From Microbacterium dauci (GTDB taxonomy: Bacteria; Actinomycetota; Actinomycetes; Actinomycetales; Microbacteriaceae): a stretch of 64,000 nucleotides of DNA. Shown here piece after piece: positions 43,274 to 50,855 of the stretch; the first letter of the stretch is position 1, and the number at the start of each line of letters is the position of its first letter. The notes beneath the pieces are model-generated. The model ran no database searches and had not been told where the DNA came from. It saw nothing but the letters and a program-made list of their open reading frames with translations. Position numbers and translations under genes: made by a program. The stretch spans positions 372,001 through 436,000 of the forward strand of contig NZ_JASJND010000006.1 in NCBI RefSeq assembly GCF_030065535.1. Reading direction: 5' to 3'.

Positions 43274-43444
43274 ATGTCAGTGCCGTTGTGGGCGTGGTTC
43301 GCCGTCCTGGGCGTGATCCTGGTGATGCTCGCCGTCGATCTGGTCGCACACCGCAAGGTCGACGCTCCGCGCAACCGACCAATACTGCACCCCTCAGTAT
43401 TGACTCTCCGCCAGTCCCCTGAGCCTGTCCACCCCCCTCGGTAA
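43274..43444 (+). pseudogene. terC, N-terminal fragment
   Basis: ATG 43274 reads MSVPLWAWFAVLGVILVMLA followed by VDLVAHRKV, the first segment of a TerC protein of the riboswitch-linked type. Homology stops at about 43365 and a random tail runs to TAA 43442-43444. The rest of the gene is not in the window. The break coincides with the left edge of the toxin/helicase insertion. Confidence 0.75.
43380..43402. repeat. 8-bp inverted repeat at the terC breakpoint
   Basis: CAATACTG (43380-43387) and CAGTATTG (43395-43402) are perfect inverse complements around seven bases. They lie at the point where terC homology ends and about 70 bases before the antitoxin-like gene, so they could be that gene's operator or an end of the inserted segment. 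The candidate -10 TAAACT is at 43442-43447. Confidence 0.5.
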
Positions 43445-43474
43445 ACTGGACCCTGACCACGACGGAAGGCAGAC

Positions 43475-43729
43475 ATGAGCGGCTCATGGCGAACCAACGA
43501 CACCGTCGCCTACGACAAGATGCAGGAGCGGCACACCATGCTCACGCACCTGCTGGTCAACACCGCGCGCTCCACCACTGACCCGGACAACGCCGCCAGC
43601 ATCCGTGCCGAGATGATCCGCTGGAAGGACGACACCCTCGCCGTCGACGGGTACGACCGGCAGGCGATCGACACCCATGCCGCTCGCATCGAATCGCGCA
43701 TCCAGGAACTGTCTGCACAGGCGATCTGA
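43475..43729 (+). CDS. antitoxin-like small protein preceding zeta-type toxin
   Basis: An 84-residue, largely helical and acidic protein (NTARSTTDPDNAASIRAEMI, then DRQAIDTHAARIESRIQELS). It is placed like the antitoxins of actinobacterial zeta-toxin pairs: its TGA overlaps the ATG of the toxin/helicase fusion by one base (TGATG). Assignment rests on position and size; no DNA-binding motif is evident. Confidence 0.65.
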   Translation: MSGSWRTNDTVAYDKMQERHTMLTHLLVNTARSTTDPDNAASIRAEMIRWKDDTLAVDGYDRQAIDTHAARIESRIQELSAQAI

Positions 43730-46119
43730 TGCTCGGCGACCCCCTCGCTCCCGCTGAGCTCCAGCGCATCTTCGACGAGGACATCCGGCCCTACTACTTC
43801 CCGGACAACCTGGCACCCGACGCCGAACCCACCATCGTCCTCGTCGGTGGGCAACCCGGCGCAGGTAAATCGCAAGCGACCTCCCGCATCGCCCGCGACT
43901 ACCCCGGCATCGTCCCCCTCTCAGGCGACAACCTCCGCGCCTTCCACCCCGAATACGCGCAGCTTGTCCGCGATCGGCCCTTCGACGCCGGCCCGATCCT
44001 CGCCCAAGCCACCGCCGTGTGGGTCAAGAACGCGATTGACTACGCACGAGAGCATCGCCACTCCCTCCAACTCGAGGGCACCTTCCACACCCCCTCGCTC
44101 ACCCTGGCGACCGCCCGCAACTTCCGTGACACCGGATTCCGCACCGAGATCGTCGCCCTCGCCACCGCACGCCGCGACAGCCTCACGTTGCAGTCTGCGC
44201 TGCGCAACAATGAGCGGGGGATCATCGCGACGACCGTGCACAAGTTCGCCGGCGCCGGCGCCCTCACCGACCGGGACAACATCGTGCTCCTCGTCGACGA
44301 GGCGCACCGCACGCAGGAAGGCTCCCTCGGTGAGTCGATGCGGGCCGCGCTCCCGAACGCGCACCGGTACGGGTTTACTGGCACGCCGGTCGCTGACCTT
44401 GACCGGAACACGTATCAGCTGTTCGGTGACGAACGTGACCCTGGGTGGGCGCTTGGGACGTACGACTCGGACAGGTCCATCGCCGACGGCACGACCGTCC
44501 CAATGCGGGTGATCCCGCGTCCGGTGCGGTTCGACATCGCGAAGGCTGAGCTGGACGCCGCCTTCGATGCCCTCGCGGATGAGGAGGAGTTGACGGAGAC
44601 GCAGAAGGAGTCGTACGCCCGCCGGGTTGCGACAGCCCGTGCGATCTTCCACAACCCGGAACGGATCGCCGCGGTCTCCGCGGACATCGTCGACCACTTC
44701 TACAAGTCGATCGACCCGCTCGGGATGAAGGCGCAGATCGTCGTCGCCGATCAGGAGCTCTGCATCGAGTACGACGCTGCCCTCCGTGGCGCCCTCGAAG
44801 GTGCCGGTCGCTCGGATGAGGTGGCGGTCGTGATCTCTGCGACTGGCAAGAGCGAGTACGAGCCGTACAAGCTCACCGACGCTGAGGAGGAAGCGCTCCT
44901 GGACCGGTTCCGGGACGTGAACGACCCGCTGAAGTTCCTCATCGTCACCGCAAAGCTCGGCACCGGATTCAACGCGCCCATCGAGGGTGTCCTGTACCTC
45001 GACAAGCCGATGAAACTGCACACGCTGTTCCAGACGATCACGCGCACCAACCGGCCGTGGCGGCACCCGGATACGGGGTTCGTGAAGGCCTACGGAACCA
45101 TCGTCGACTACGTCGGCCTCGGTGACGGGTTTGCGCGCGCGATAGCGCCGAGCAACCCGCAGCACGCGCAACGCCAGATCGATACAGAAGCGCTGCTGGT
45201 CACCCTTGGCGGAGCGATGAAGGAGATGCGGCGCCGGTTCGTCGGTGTGCAGCGTGACGGGTCGATGGACTCGTTGCAGGCCGCGCTGGAACGTGTACCT
45301 GCTGATACGGAGGATCGCGCCGAGTTCCGCGCCGAGTTCGCTCTGGCGCAGGGGCTGTGGGAGACGATCGCACCCGACGCAGCGCTCGAAGACTGGACAG
45401 ACGACTACCGCTGGTACGCGCAGGTGTACGCGGCGATCCCGGCAGCATCTGATGACGATGACCTGCTCTGGGAGCGGCTTGGTCCGAAGACGCGTGAGCT
45501 TGTCCACGCGCACATGCGGAACGTGCGGGTGAGCGACCGGAATGTTGCCATCGTGATCGCCGATGCGGACACCATCCGGGTCATGTCGGAGCGTGGCCAG
45601 ATTCCCGAAGTGCCCACCGAGTATGCGGGCAAGTCCGCACAGGAGATCCTCGACTCGCTGGCTGCGCGCATCCGCAGGCGACTGGAAGGTGGGGGAGGTG
45701 ACGCGCTGCGCTACTCATCGATCGCGGAGCGTCTCGATCAGCTCCGACAGCGGGTCATCGCGACGGCTGAGGACTCCATCGACTTCCTCACCGCGATCTT
45801 CGGGGTTGCCACCGACCTGAAAGCCACCGAGGCCGAAGACGACGGCATGGTCCTCGATGACCTTCCCGACCCGAAGATCGGAATGCTGACTCGCATCTTC
45901 GAGGAGCACCGGCCGGAAGGGATGACCGTCTTGGTGTCACAGGTCGTTGCCGAAGTCGATGCGCTCGTCCGCCAGGCCGTGCACCCGAACTGGGCATCGA
46001 AGGACGCGTCGAAGAAGAGCATCCGTCGGCAACTCCGGCAGCTGTTCCAGAAGTACAAGCTGCCTGTGTCCGGCGAGCCGCTCGACTCTGCCTGGGCGTA
46101 CATCCTCAAGCACTACTGA
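43729..46119 (+). CDS. zeta-toxin / HsdR helicase chimera
   Basis: A single 796-codon frame with two origins. Residues 1-150 are a zeta toxin N-terminal part: Walker A GGQPGAGKS at 40-48, PLSGDNLRAFHPEY at 63-76, LEGTFHTP at 115-122. From about residue 155 the sequence is a type I restriction HsdR subunit: GIIATTVHKF, the DEAH box VLLVDEAHRTQEG with D190, motif III FTGTP, then VTAKLGTGFNAP, YLDKPMKLHTLFQTITRTNR (motif VI) and the C-terminal helical region. The zeta C-terminal half and the HsdR nuclease, Walker A and motif I are absent. Both parts are about normal in sequence quality and the joint is in frame. No hsdM or hsdS gene is nearby. It may be a deletion fusion or a functional novelty. 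Confidence 0.85.
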   Translation: MLGDPLAPAELQRIFDEDIRPYYFPDNLAPDAEPTIVLVGGQPGAGKSQATSRIARDYPGIVPLSGDNLRAFHPEYAQLVRDRPFDAGPILAQATAVWVKNAIDYAREHRHSLQLEGTFHTPSLTLATARNFRDTGFRTEIVALATARRDSLTLQSALRNNERGIIATTVHKFAGAGALTDRDNIVLLVDEAHRTQEGSLGESMRAALPNAHRYGFTGTPVADLDRNTYQLFGDERDPGWALGTYDSDRSIADGTTVPMRVIPRPVRFDIAKAELDAAFDALADEEELTETQKESYARRVATARAIFHNPERIAAVSADIVDHFYKSIDPLGMKAQIVVADQELCIEYDAALRGALEGAGRSDEVAVVISATGKSEYEPYKLTDAEEEALLDRFRDVNDPLKFLIVTAKLGTGFNAPIEGVLYLDKPMKLHTLFQTITRTNRPWRHPDTGFVKAYGTIVDYVGLGDGFARAIAPSNPQHAQRQIDTEALLVTLGGAMKEMRRRFVGVQRDGSMDSLQAALERVPADTEDRAEFRAEFALAQGLWETIAPDAALEDWTDDYRWYAQVYAAIPAASDDDDLLWERLGPKTRELVHAHMRNVRVSDRNVAIVIADADTIRVMSERGQIPEVPTEYAGKSAQEILDSLAARIRRRLEGGGGDALRYSSIAERLDQLRQRVIATAEDSIDFLTAIFGVATDLKATEAEDDGMVLDDLPDPKIGMLTRIFEEHRPEGMTVLVSQVVAEVDALVRQAVHPNWASKDASKKSIRRQLRQLFQKYKLPVSGEPLDSAWAYILKHY

Positions 46120-46169
46120 CGCGTACGTCTGACCTCCGTCTGACGCGGCATCGCGGCGTCCGGGGCGGC

Positions 46170-46195
46170 GCCCGTAAGGGGATCCCCTTACGGGC
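46170..46195. terminator. 26-bp perfect palindrome after the chimera
   Basis: A loop-free perfect palindrome with left half GCCCGTAAGGGGA, 50 bases after the chimera stop. It may act as a terminator or be a protein-binding site at the right end of the inserted segment. Confidence 0.5.
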
Positions 46196-46241
46196 ATGCG
46201 ATCTGGGCGGACGCCTGTGACCGAGTGTTCAGTGCGCGCTG

Positions 46242-46247
46242 TATAGT
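46242..46247 (+). promoter_or_regulatory. -10 element of the cmtR-like operon
   Basis: TATAGT lies seven bases before ATG 46255, giving a leaderless or nearly leaderless message. Two TTCAGT strings (46229-46234 and 46247-46252) bracket it and could be part of the metalloregulator operator. Confidence 0.45.
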
Positions 46248-46254
46248 TCAGTCC

Positions 46255-46614
46255 ATGCTGACTATTGCTTCGCGTCTCGACGTGATGAACCGCCTGGGTC
46301 GTGCACTGGCCGACCCCACTCGATCCCGGATCATCTTGACCCTGCTCGACCATCCCGCTTACCCGGCGGAACTGGCCCGAGATCTGGACCTGACACGCCC
46401 GAACGTGTCCAACCACCTGGCATGCCTGCGCGATTGCGGGATCGTCGTCTCCGAGCCCGAGGGTCGTCGGACCCGATATGAGATCGCCGATTCGCACCTG
46501 GCGCAGGCGCTGACGGCACTGGTCGATGCCACCCTGGCAGTGGACGAAGACGCCCCGTGCATCGATCCCGCCTGCTCGCTTCCCGGATGCGACGCAGCTG
46601 GGGAGGGCGCATGA
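46255..46614 (+). CDS. cmtR: ArsR-family cadmium/lead sensor, CmtR type
   Basis: A 119-residue winged-helix repressor (ADPTRSRIILTLLDHPAYPA; DLTRPNVSNHLACLRDCGIV). Its cysteines fall at 57, 61 and 102, exactly the three ligands known for mycobacterial CmtR, which releases DNA on binding Cd2+ or Pb2+. Extra cysteines at 107 and 112 are in the tail. ATG overlaps nothing upstream; its stop overlaps cadD (ATGA). Confidence 0.9.
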   Translation: MLTIASRLDVMNRLGRALADPTRSRIILTLLDHPAYPAELARDLDLTRPNVSNHLACLRDCGIVVSEPEGRRTRYEIADSHLAQALTALVDATLAVDEDAPCIDPACSLPGCDAAGEGA

Positions 46615-47213
46615 TCCTCACCTCGGTCTTGCAGGCGATGGGCCTGTTCGCAGCGACCAACATCGACGACATCATCGTGCTCTCCCTCTTCTTCGCGCGA
46701 GGGGCAGGCCAGCGCGGCACTACCGCCCGCATTCTGGCCGGCCAGTACCTCGGATTCGCCGGCATCCTCGGTGCCGCGGTCCTGGTGACCATCGGTGCCG
46801 GAGCATTCCTGCCCTCGGCAGCCATCCCGTACTTCGGTCTCATCCCTCTGGGCCTCGGCCTCTGGGCCGCATGGCAGGCCTGGCGCGGAGACGATGATGA
46901 CGATGACGACGAGGCCAAGGTTGCCGGCAAGAAGGTCGGCGTGTGGACAGTCGCAGGCGTCACCCTTGCCAACGGCGGCGACAACATCGGCGTCTACACC
47001 CCTGTCTTCCTCAGCGTGGAACCTCTCGCAGTAGTCGCCTACTGCATCGTCTTCCTCGCGCTCGTCGCGGTCCTGGTGGCCCTGGCAAAGTTCGTCGCCA
47101 CCCGCCCCCCGATCGCCGAAGTGCTCGAACGCTGGGAGCACATCCTCTTCCCCATCGTTCTCATCGGCCTCGGCATCGTGATCCTCGTCAGCGGCGGAGC
47201 CTTCGGACTCTGA
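46611..47213 (+). CDS. cadD: CadD-type cadmium resistance transporter
   Basis: A 200-residue membrane protein with about five or six hydrophobic segments and the CadD signature AATNIDDIIVLSLFFARG, repeated as TLANGGDNIGVYTPVF in the second half. A run of seven aspartates (residues about 92-98) forms a cytoplasmic acidic loop. It is coupled to the upstream CmtR-type repressor, so it is inferred to export cadmium under its control. Confidence 0.88.
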   Translation: MILTSVLQAMGLFAATNIDDIIVLSLFFARGAGQRGTTARILAGQYLGFAGILGAAVLVTIGAGAFLPSAAIPYFGLIPLGLGLWAAWQAWRGDDDDDDDEAKVAGKKVGVWTVAGVTLANGGDNIGVYTPVFLSVEPLAVVAYCIVFLALVAVLVALAKFVATRPPIAEVLERWEHILFPIVLIGLGIVILVSGGAFGL

Positions 47214-47536
47214 CGTAGCGGCAGCGATCCAAACGGCCCCGACCGGGCGCACCCCTCTCGGTTCAGACCGCGACACCTACCTGCAGCCAGTCCTGCGTGA
47301 TCGCGGCAACAAGACCGCCACGGAGCGCTGCAAAAACCCCGCCACCAAGCGAACGAAGCCACAGTGAGGCGCGTGATTCTGCCTGAGTCATCAACGAGCG
47401 CGCACGCTCGATGGCGTCCCACAAAGCGATCCTTATCCGGGCACTGAACGCTAAGGGAGCCCGACCGCGCCGGTTGGTATCCGAAGAGTGACGTGCAGGA
47501 AGGTCAGTTCTCCTCGGGTTGTAGCAGCTCCAGATG
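47214..47536. other. gap with a possible short gene remnant
   Basis: On the minus strand, 47391-47263 could encode 42 residues (MTQAESRASLWLRSLGGGVF) ending in a TGA, with protein-like reading continuing upstream without a start. It has no recognised family and is probably decayed sequence. Confidence 0.25.
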
Positions 47537-48406
47537 TCAGTCGAGGTTGAGTGGCTTCACTGGCGCTTCGTCCAGAATCGAGAAGTCCAAATCTACTAGC
47601 GCACGTCGAATCGACACGGAGTCGTTTCCGAACAGACTCCGCAGCTCGAGTAACACGTCAAGTTCGCTCTCGTTACCGCGGGCTGTGCCCTTTAGCCACA
47701 GCATCACGTTCGCGGTGTCGTCGTCGTCCCAGTCAATGAAACCGCGGTCCCGAAGCAACACGAGGAGCTGTCCGTAGTCGCCCGCATCGACGTTGGCAAC
47801 CGACCTCTCGACTGCGATCGCATGGACTTCGAGTTCGCTTGGCCCGAAAGCGTGGCTGGGCCTGCTCTGACCGACCGCGACAGCGAGCACCTGCCTGGCA
47901 GCGGGCGGTAGTTTTGCAAGCTCATCGATGAAGCCACGCACTGCGGACAGCTCCTCATCGTGAAACTCGTCCTCCGGGGCGATCCCGAGCGCGTGGAGGC
48001 TTGTCGGATAGACGGGCTCGAGATCGGTCAGGTCACCGATCTCGGCCGACATCTGCGAAACGGCTTCGCGGAATTTCGCCTCGTGATTGGCCTTCATCTC
48101 ACGTAGGGCTTCGACGGTAAACTCCGCCAGCCGCTTCGTGTCGTCTATCTCGACGTGGTGGTTCGGACACATCAACATGAGGTTGGTCACGGCACGGAGA
48201 TCGTCGTCACTGAGCTTCGGGTTGTGCCGTGCGGCTGACAGGCCAACTCCTTCGATGTGCGCGATCTGCGCGACGTAACTGCCCTTCTTGTTGAGAAGCG
48301 GCTTTCTGCAGCCGGGGAAGGCGCACTGATTGCCCGAATAGAGAAAGAGTTCGCGGGTTATCTCAGACTTTGGGCGTTTGCGCTTCGGTCCCGTGCTGTC
48401 AGTCAC
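47537..48406 (-). CDS. HNH endonuclease domain protein
   Basis: A 289-residue protein. The N-terminal 100 residues hold an HNH/zinc module: CAFPGC, then IAHIEG, and CPNHHVEID. The remaining 190 residues have no named domain (acidic, with SAVRGFIDELAKLPPAARQV). This layout is common in stand-alone defence nucleases. GTG at 48406 is leaderless: TACACT, six bases, start. Its base composition is somewhat less GC-rich than the core genes. It precedes a HEPN-like gene on the same strand. Confidence 0.75.
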   Translation of the reverse strand: MTDSTGPKRKRPKSEITRELFLYSGNQCAFPGCRKPLLNKKGSYVAQIAHIEGVGLSAARHNPKLSDDDLRAVTNLMLMCPNHHVEIDDTKRLAEFTVEALREMKANHEAKFREAVSQMSAEIGDLTDLEPVYPTSLHALGIAPEDEFHDEELSAVRGFIDELAKLPPAARQVLAVAVGQSRPSHAFGPSELEVHAIAVERSVANVDAGDYGQLLVLLRDRGFIDWDDDDTANVMLWLKGTARGNESELDVLLELRSLFGNDSVSIRRALVDLDFSILDEAPVKPLNLD

Positions 48407-48518
48407 CTTTCGAGTGTAGGGAGCGGGGAGCCATCACATGGTCATTAGCCCAGAGTCGGTTGAGCGCGGCCCAAACGGACGGCAGTCCGTTGCAGACCCA
48501 TCGCAGGCGTCCGAGCCC

Positions 48519-49130
48519 TCAGGTAGTGACCTGCTCAGTGAATCGGCGCGCTAGAAACGTCGGGTGCTGCATATGCCAGTCGATGTTCATCGGCGCTGAA
48601 CGATGTGAGTCGAGATGATATAGCGGAGTCAAGGAGTCTGTCAGTTCACGGAGTTCACGTCGGACCGACTCCAACGCTTCTAGGTCCGTCGCGATGCCTT
48701 CTCCGCTTCGAGTGCTGCTTCTTCGCCAATAGTCCGAAGGATCGATTTCGCGAAGATCTCTGCCGGTGGCTAGCATGCCGCCGATGTCAACGTCGGTGTA
48801 CGAATGCGCAATGTCGTTGCGGTGCCCCGCTGCTGTCCGAAGGCGCGCGAGGATGGGCGCGATGCTGGTCCAGCGATGGGGCCACACGAGTTCCAGGAGT
48901 TCCAGCTTGTACGCCCAAGGTTTGCGCCGCAGAAGGACGATCCGAGCGAGGAAGGCCTGGCGCGCACCCTCGCTATCTGTCACCGGCCCACTGAGGTTGG
49001 CAGCGATGATCGTGACGATCTCATCTGGAGCGGCGCCATCGCTGGTGATCAACCCCATGAGCGCTGCAATCTGCACCTCGCGTGGTAGGCCGGCGAGATC
49101 GCTGAGTCCCTCGTATGCCCCAAAGCTCAC
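48519..49130 (-). CDS. HEPN-like protein of unknown function
   Basis: A 203-residue helical protein. The segment LRTAAGHRNDIAHS contains R-N-D-I-A-H, which fits the HEPN ribonuclease motif (R-x4-H), and the helical context is compatible. No transmembrane segment or partner nucleotidyltransferase is present. GTG at 49130 is leaderless (TAGGCT, six bases). It is placed between an HNH gene and a DUF6414 gene, all on the minus strand. The HEPN assignment rests on one motif. Confidence 0.5.
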   Translation of the reverse strand: MSFGAYEGLSDLAGLPREVQIAALMGLITSDGAAPDEIVTIIAANLSGPVTDSEGARQAFLARIVLLRRKPWAYKLELLELVWPHRWTSIAPILARLRTAAGHRNDIAHSYTDVDIGGMLATGRDLREIDPSDYWRRSSTRSGEGIATDLEALESVRRELRELTDSLTPLYHLDSHRSAPMNIDWHMQHPTFLARRFTEQVTT

Positions 49131-49264
49131 GGCAGGAGCCTACGGCGCACGAGGCTGATCTGCACGGTCCGAACCGGACAACACCTCCGACGTGAACGAG
49201 AGTCGGGCCGATTCAGCCAGTAACCATCGTCCAAGTCCGCTCGCGTGATCACCCGAGCGTCGTG

Positions 49265-50140
49265 TCAACGGTAGATGGCGACCGGGCGCACCATAACCGT
49301 CGGGTAGGTGAAGGACTTGTCAGCGTCGCTGATCGTGACTCCCATGCCCTCTGAGGCCGTAGCAAGGCCATCGAGCGCTTCCGTGATCTTGGCCATCTCT
49401 GCATCTGTTCGCGGCGCGTCACTCAGTGCGCGAATAGCAGCCAGCGATTCGCCCCGATCCAGAAGGGCAATCACTTGGAGTACAACCTTGTACTCACCGT
49501 CCATGTTGGCCTTGTCGCCGACGAAGTGATTGTCACTCAATGCGCCGACAAGCAGCGGTGATCGTACGGCCAGAGGATAGATGTAGACCAGGTTCGATGT
49601 CGCTCCGTCCGCGCCCTTGACCATCCCTCGCGCCTGGCTCGCAACCTTCTTGATCCCAGCAAGTTGCGAGGTCTGAACGGTTACGAACGAGTCAGGCTTA
49701 TTGGCGTTGTCCACGTAGGCGAAGAAGATCGCGAAGACCTTGTGAACAGGCGCGAATTCGACGCGCGCCTTTACCTCGAGCGTGTCACCGACCTCGAGTT
49801 CATTGCGCGTTTCTTCGTCCCACGCAGTGAGTTCTCCCAAGCCGTCTTCCGCTCTCAAGTACTGGTACCACGCATCGAAAGCGGAGAAAGCCGTTCGGGT
49901 GCGGACGAGGTTGGCGGTAACGTCGGCTGTCTTTCCCTTCTTGGCAGCGAGCTTGGCAGGCCCGTAGCCAAGGCTTGCATCGAGCCCGGCCTCCTTTACT
50001 ACCTTCGATTGCTCGATGATCTCGTCGACTTTCCCTGCCTCCATCGCGCTGAGCGCGTTTACCACTGCTGAATCATCCAGATAGAGGAAGTCTCGATGTA
50101 GTTGCCTCTTCGGCTTCTTGTATCCACCCACGTGAGTCAT
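49265..50140 (-). CDS. DUF6414-like protein
   Basis: A 291-residue protein beginning with the stretch FLYLDDSAVVNALSAMEAGK, which I associate with DUF6414. A helical region follows (KVDEIIEQSKVVKEAGLDAS), then alpha/beta sequence ending in YPTVMVRPVAIYR. Function is unknown. ATG 50140 is preceded by AGGTG; an upstream TTG at 50158 is possible. It lies in the low-homology island next to HNH and HEPN-like genes and could belong to the same system. Confidence 0.6.
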   Translation of the reverse strand: MTHVGGYKKPKRQLHRDFLYLDDSAVVNALSAMEAGKVDEIIEQSKVVKEAGLDASLGYGPAKLAAKKGKTADVTANLVRTRTAFSAFDAWYQYLRAEDGLGELTAWDEETRNELEVGDTLEVKARVEFAPVHKVFAIFFAYVDNANKPDSFVTVQTSQLAGIKKVASQARGMVKGADGATSNLVYIYPLAVRSPLLVGALSDNHFVGDKANMDGEYKVVLQVIALLDRGESLAAIRALSDAPRTDAEMAKITEALDGLATASEGMGVTISDADKSFTYPTVMVRPVAIYR

Positions 50141-50360
50141 GATATTCACCTGGTCCAACTCGGTGCGGTAACAGACATTGTGGACCGGCCACTCTGCTAC
50201 GTGGCTCGCAAGCCGATCCCTCTCCGGACGGCCACCGTCCCATGAGGTGGGCGTCTTGTCAGGCGGGCGTCACAGTTAGCTGTTGCTGGCCATAACGTTG
50301 TGATCACGTAGGAAGGTCGCGGCAGGAGGCTCCGCCTCTGCGCGCGTCATCTCGGATTGG

Positions 50361-50750
50361 CTACAGGTACCTGCAGACCTCGTCGGCGTTGCAGGTCTCG
50401 GGTTCGGGTTCTGCGGCTGCGTCGCGGAGGGCGGCAACGTTGTCGCGGAGGGAGACGAGATCCGAGATCTGGCGCTCAATGTCCTTCAGACGAACGTCTA
50501 GGAGGTCCCGGACGTGGCCGCAGGGAATCTCGCCTCCATCGCGGATGTCGAGGATCTGTTTGATCTGCGCGAGGGTAAGTCCGGCAGCCTGGCCGCGGTG
50601 GATGAAGTCGATCCGAGTCGCTGCTTCCGGATCGTAGTCGCGGTATCCCGACGCGGTGCGCTCGGCCGCGGGAAGCAGGCCCTGCTCCTCGTAGAACCGC
50701 AGGGTCTTGGCGGTGGTGCCGGCCGCCACGGCGAGTTCGCCGATCCTCAT
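50361..50750 (-). CDS. merR: MerR family mercury/heavy-metal regulator
   Basis: A 129-residue regulator: winged helix RIGELAVAAGTTAKTLRFYE, coiled dimerisation helix, and cysteines at 77 (IPCGH), 120 and 126 in positions matching the metal-binding triad of MerR. It is divergent from merA, with a classic MerR operator between them. ATG at 50750. Confidence 0.88.
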   Translation of the reverse strand: MRIGELAVAAGTTAKTLRFYEEQGLLPAAERTASGYRDYDPEAATRIDFIHRGQAAGLTLAQIKQILDIRDGGEIPCGHVRDLLDVRLKDIERQISDLVSLRDNVAALRDAAAEPEPETCNADEVCRYL

Positions 50751-50779
50751 CTGGGTCTCCGATGTGTCACAGGTCGCAC

Positions 50780-50809
50780 TTGACCTTCCCCCGTACTGGA
50801 AGGTCCATT
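50780..50809 (+). promoter_or_regulatory. MerR-controlled mer promoter/operator
   Basis: TTGACC (-35) at 50780-50785, a dyad ACCTTCC (50783-50789) / GGAAGGT (50798-50804) inside a spacer of 18-19 bases, and TCCATT as -10. This is the standard layout of a MerR-activated mer promoter and appears intact. Confidence 0.8.
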
Positions 50810-50855
50810 GTGGCTGCATCAAGAGCAATTCTCAAGACTCAGGGGAGGAATCGGG

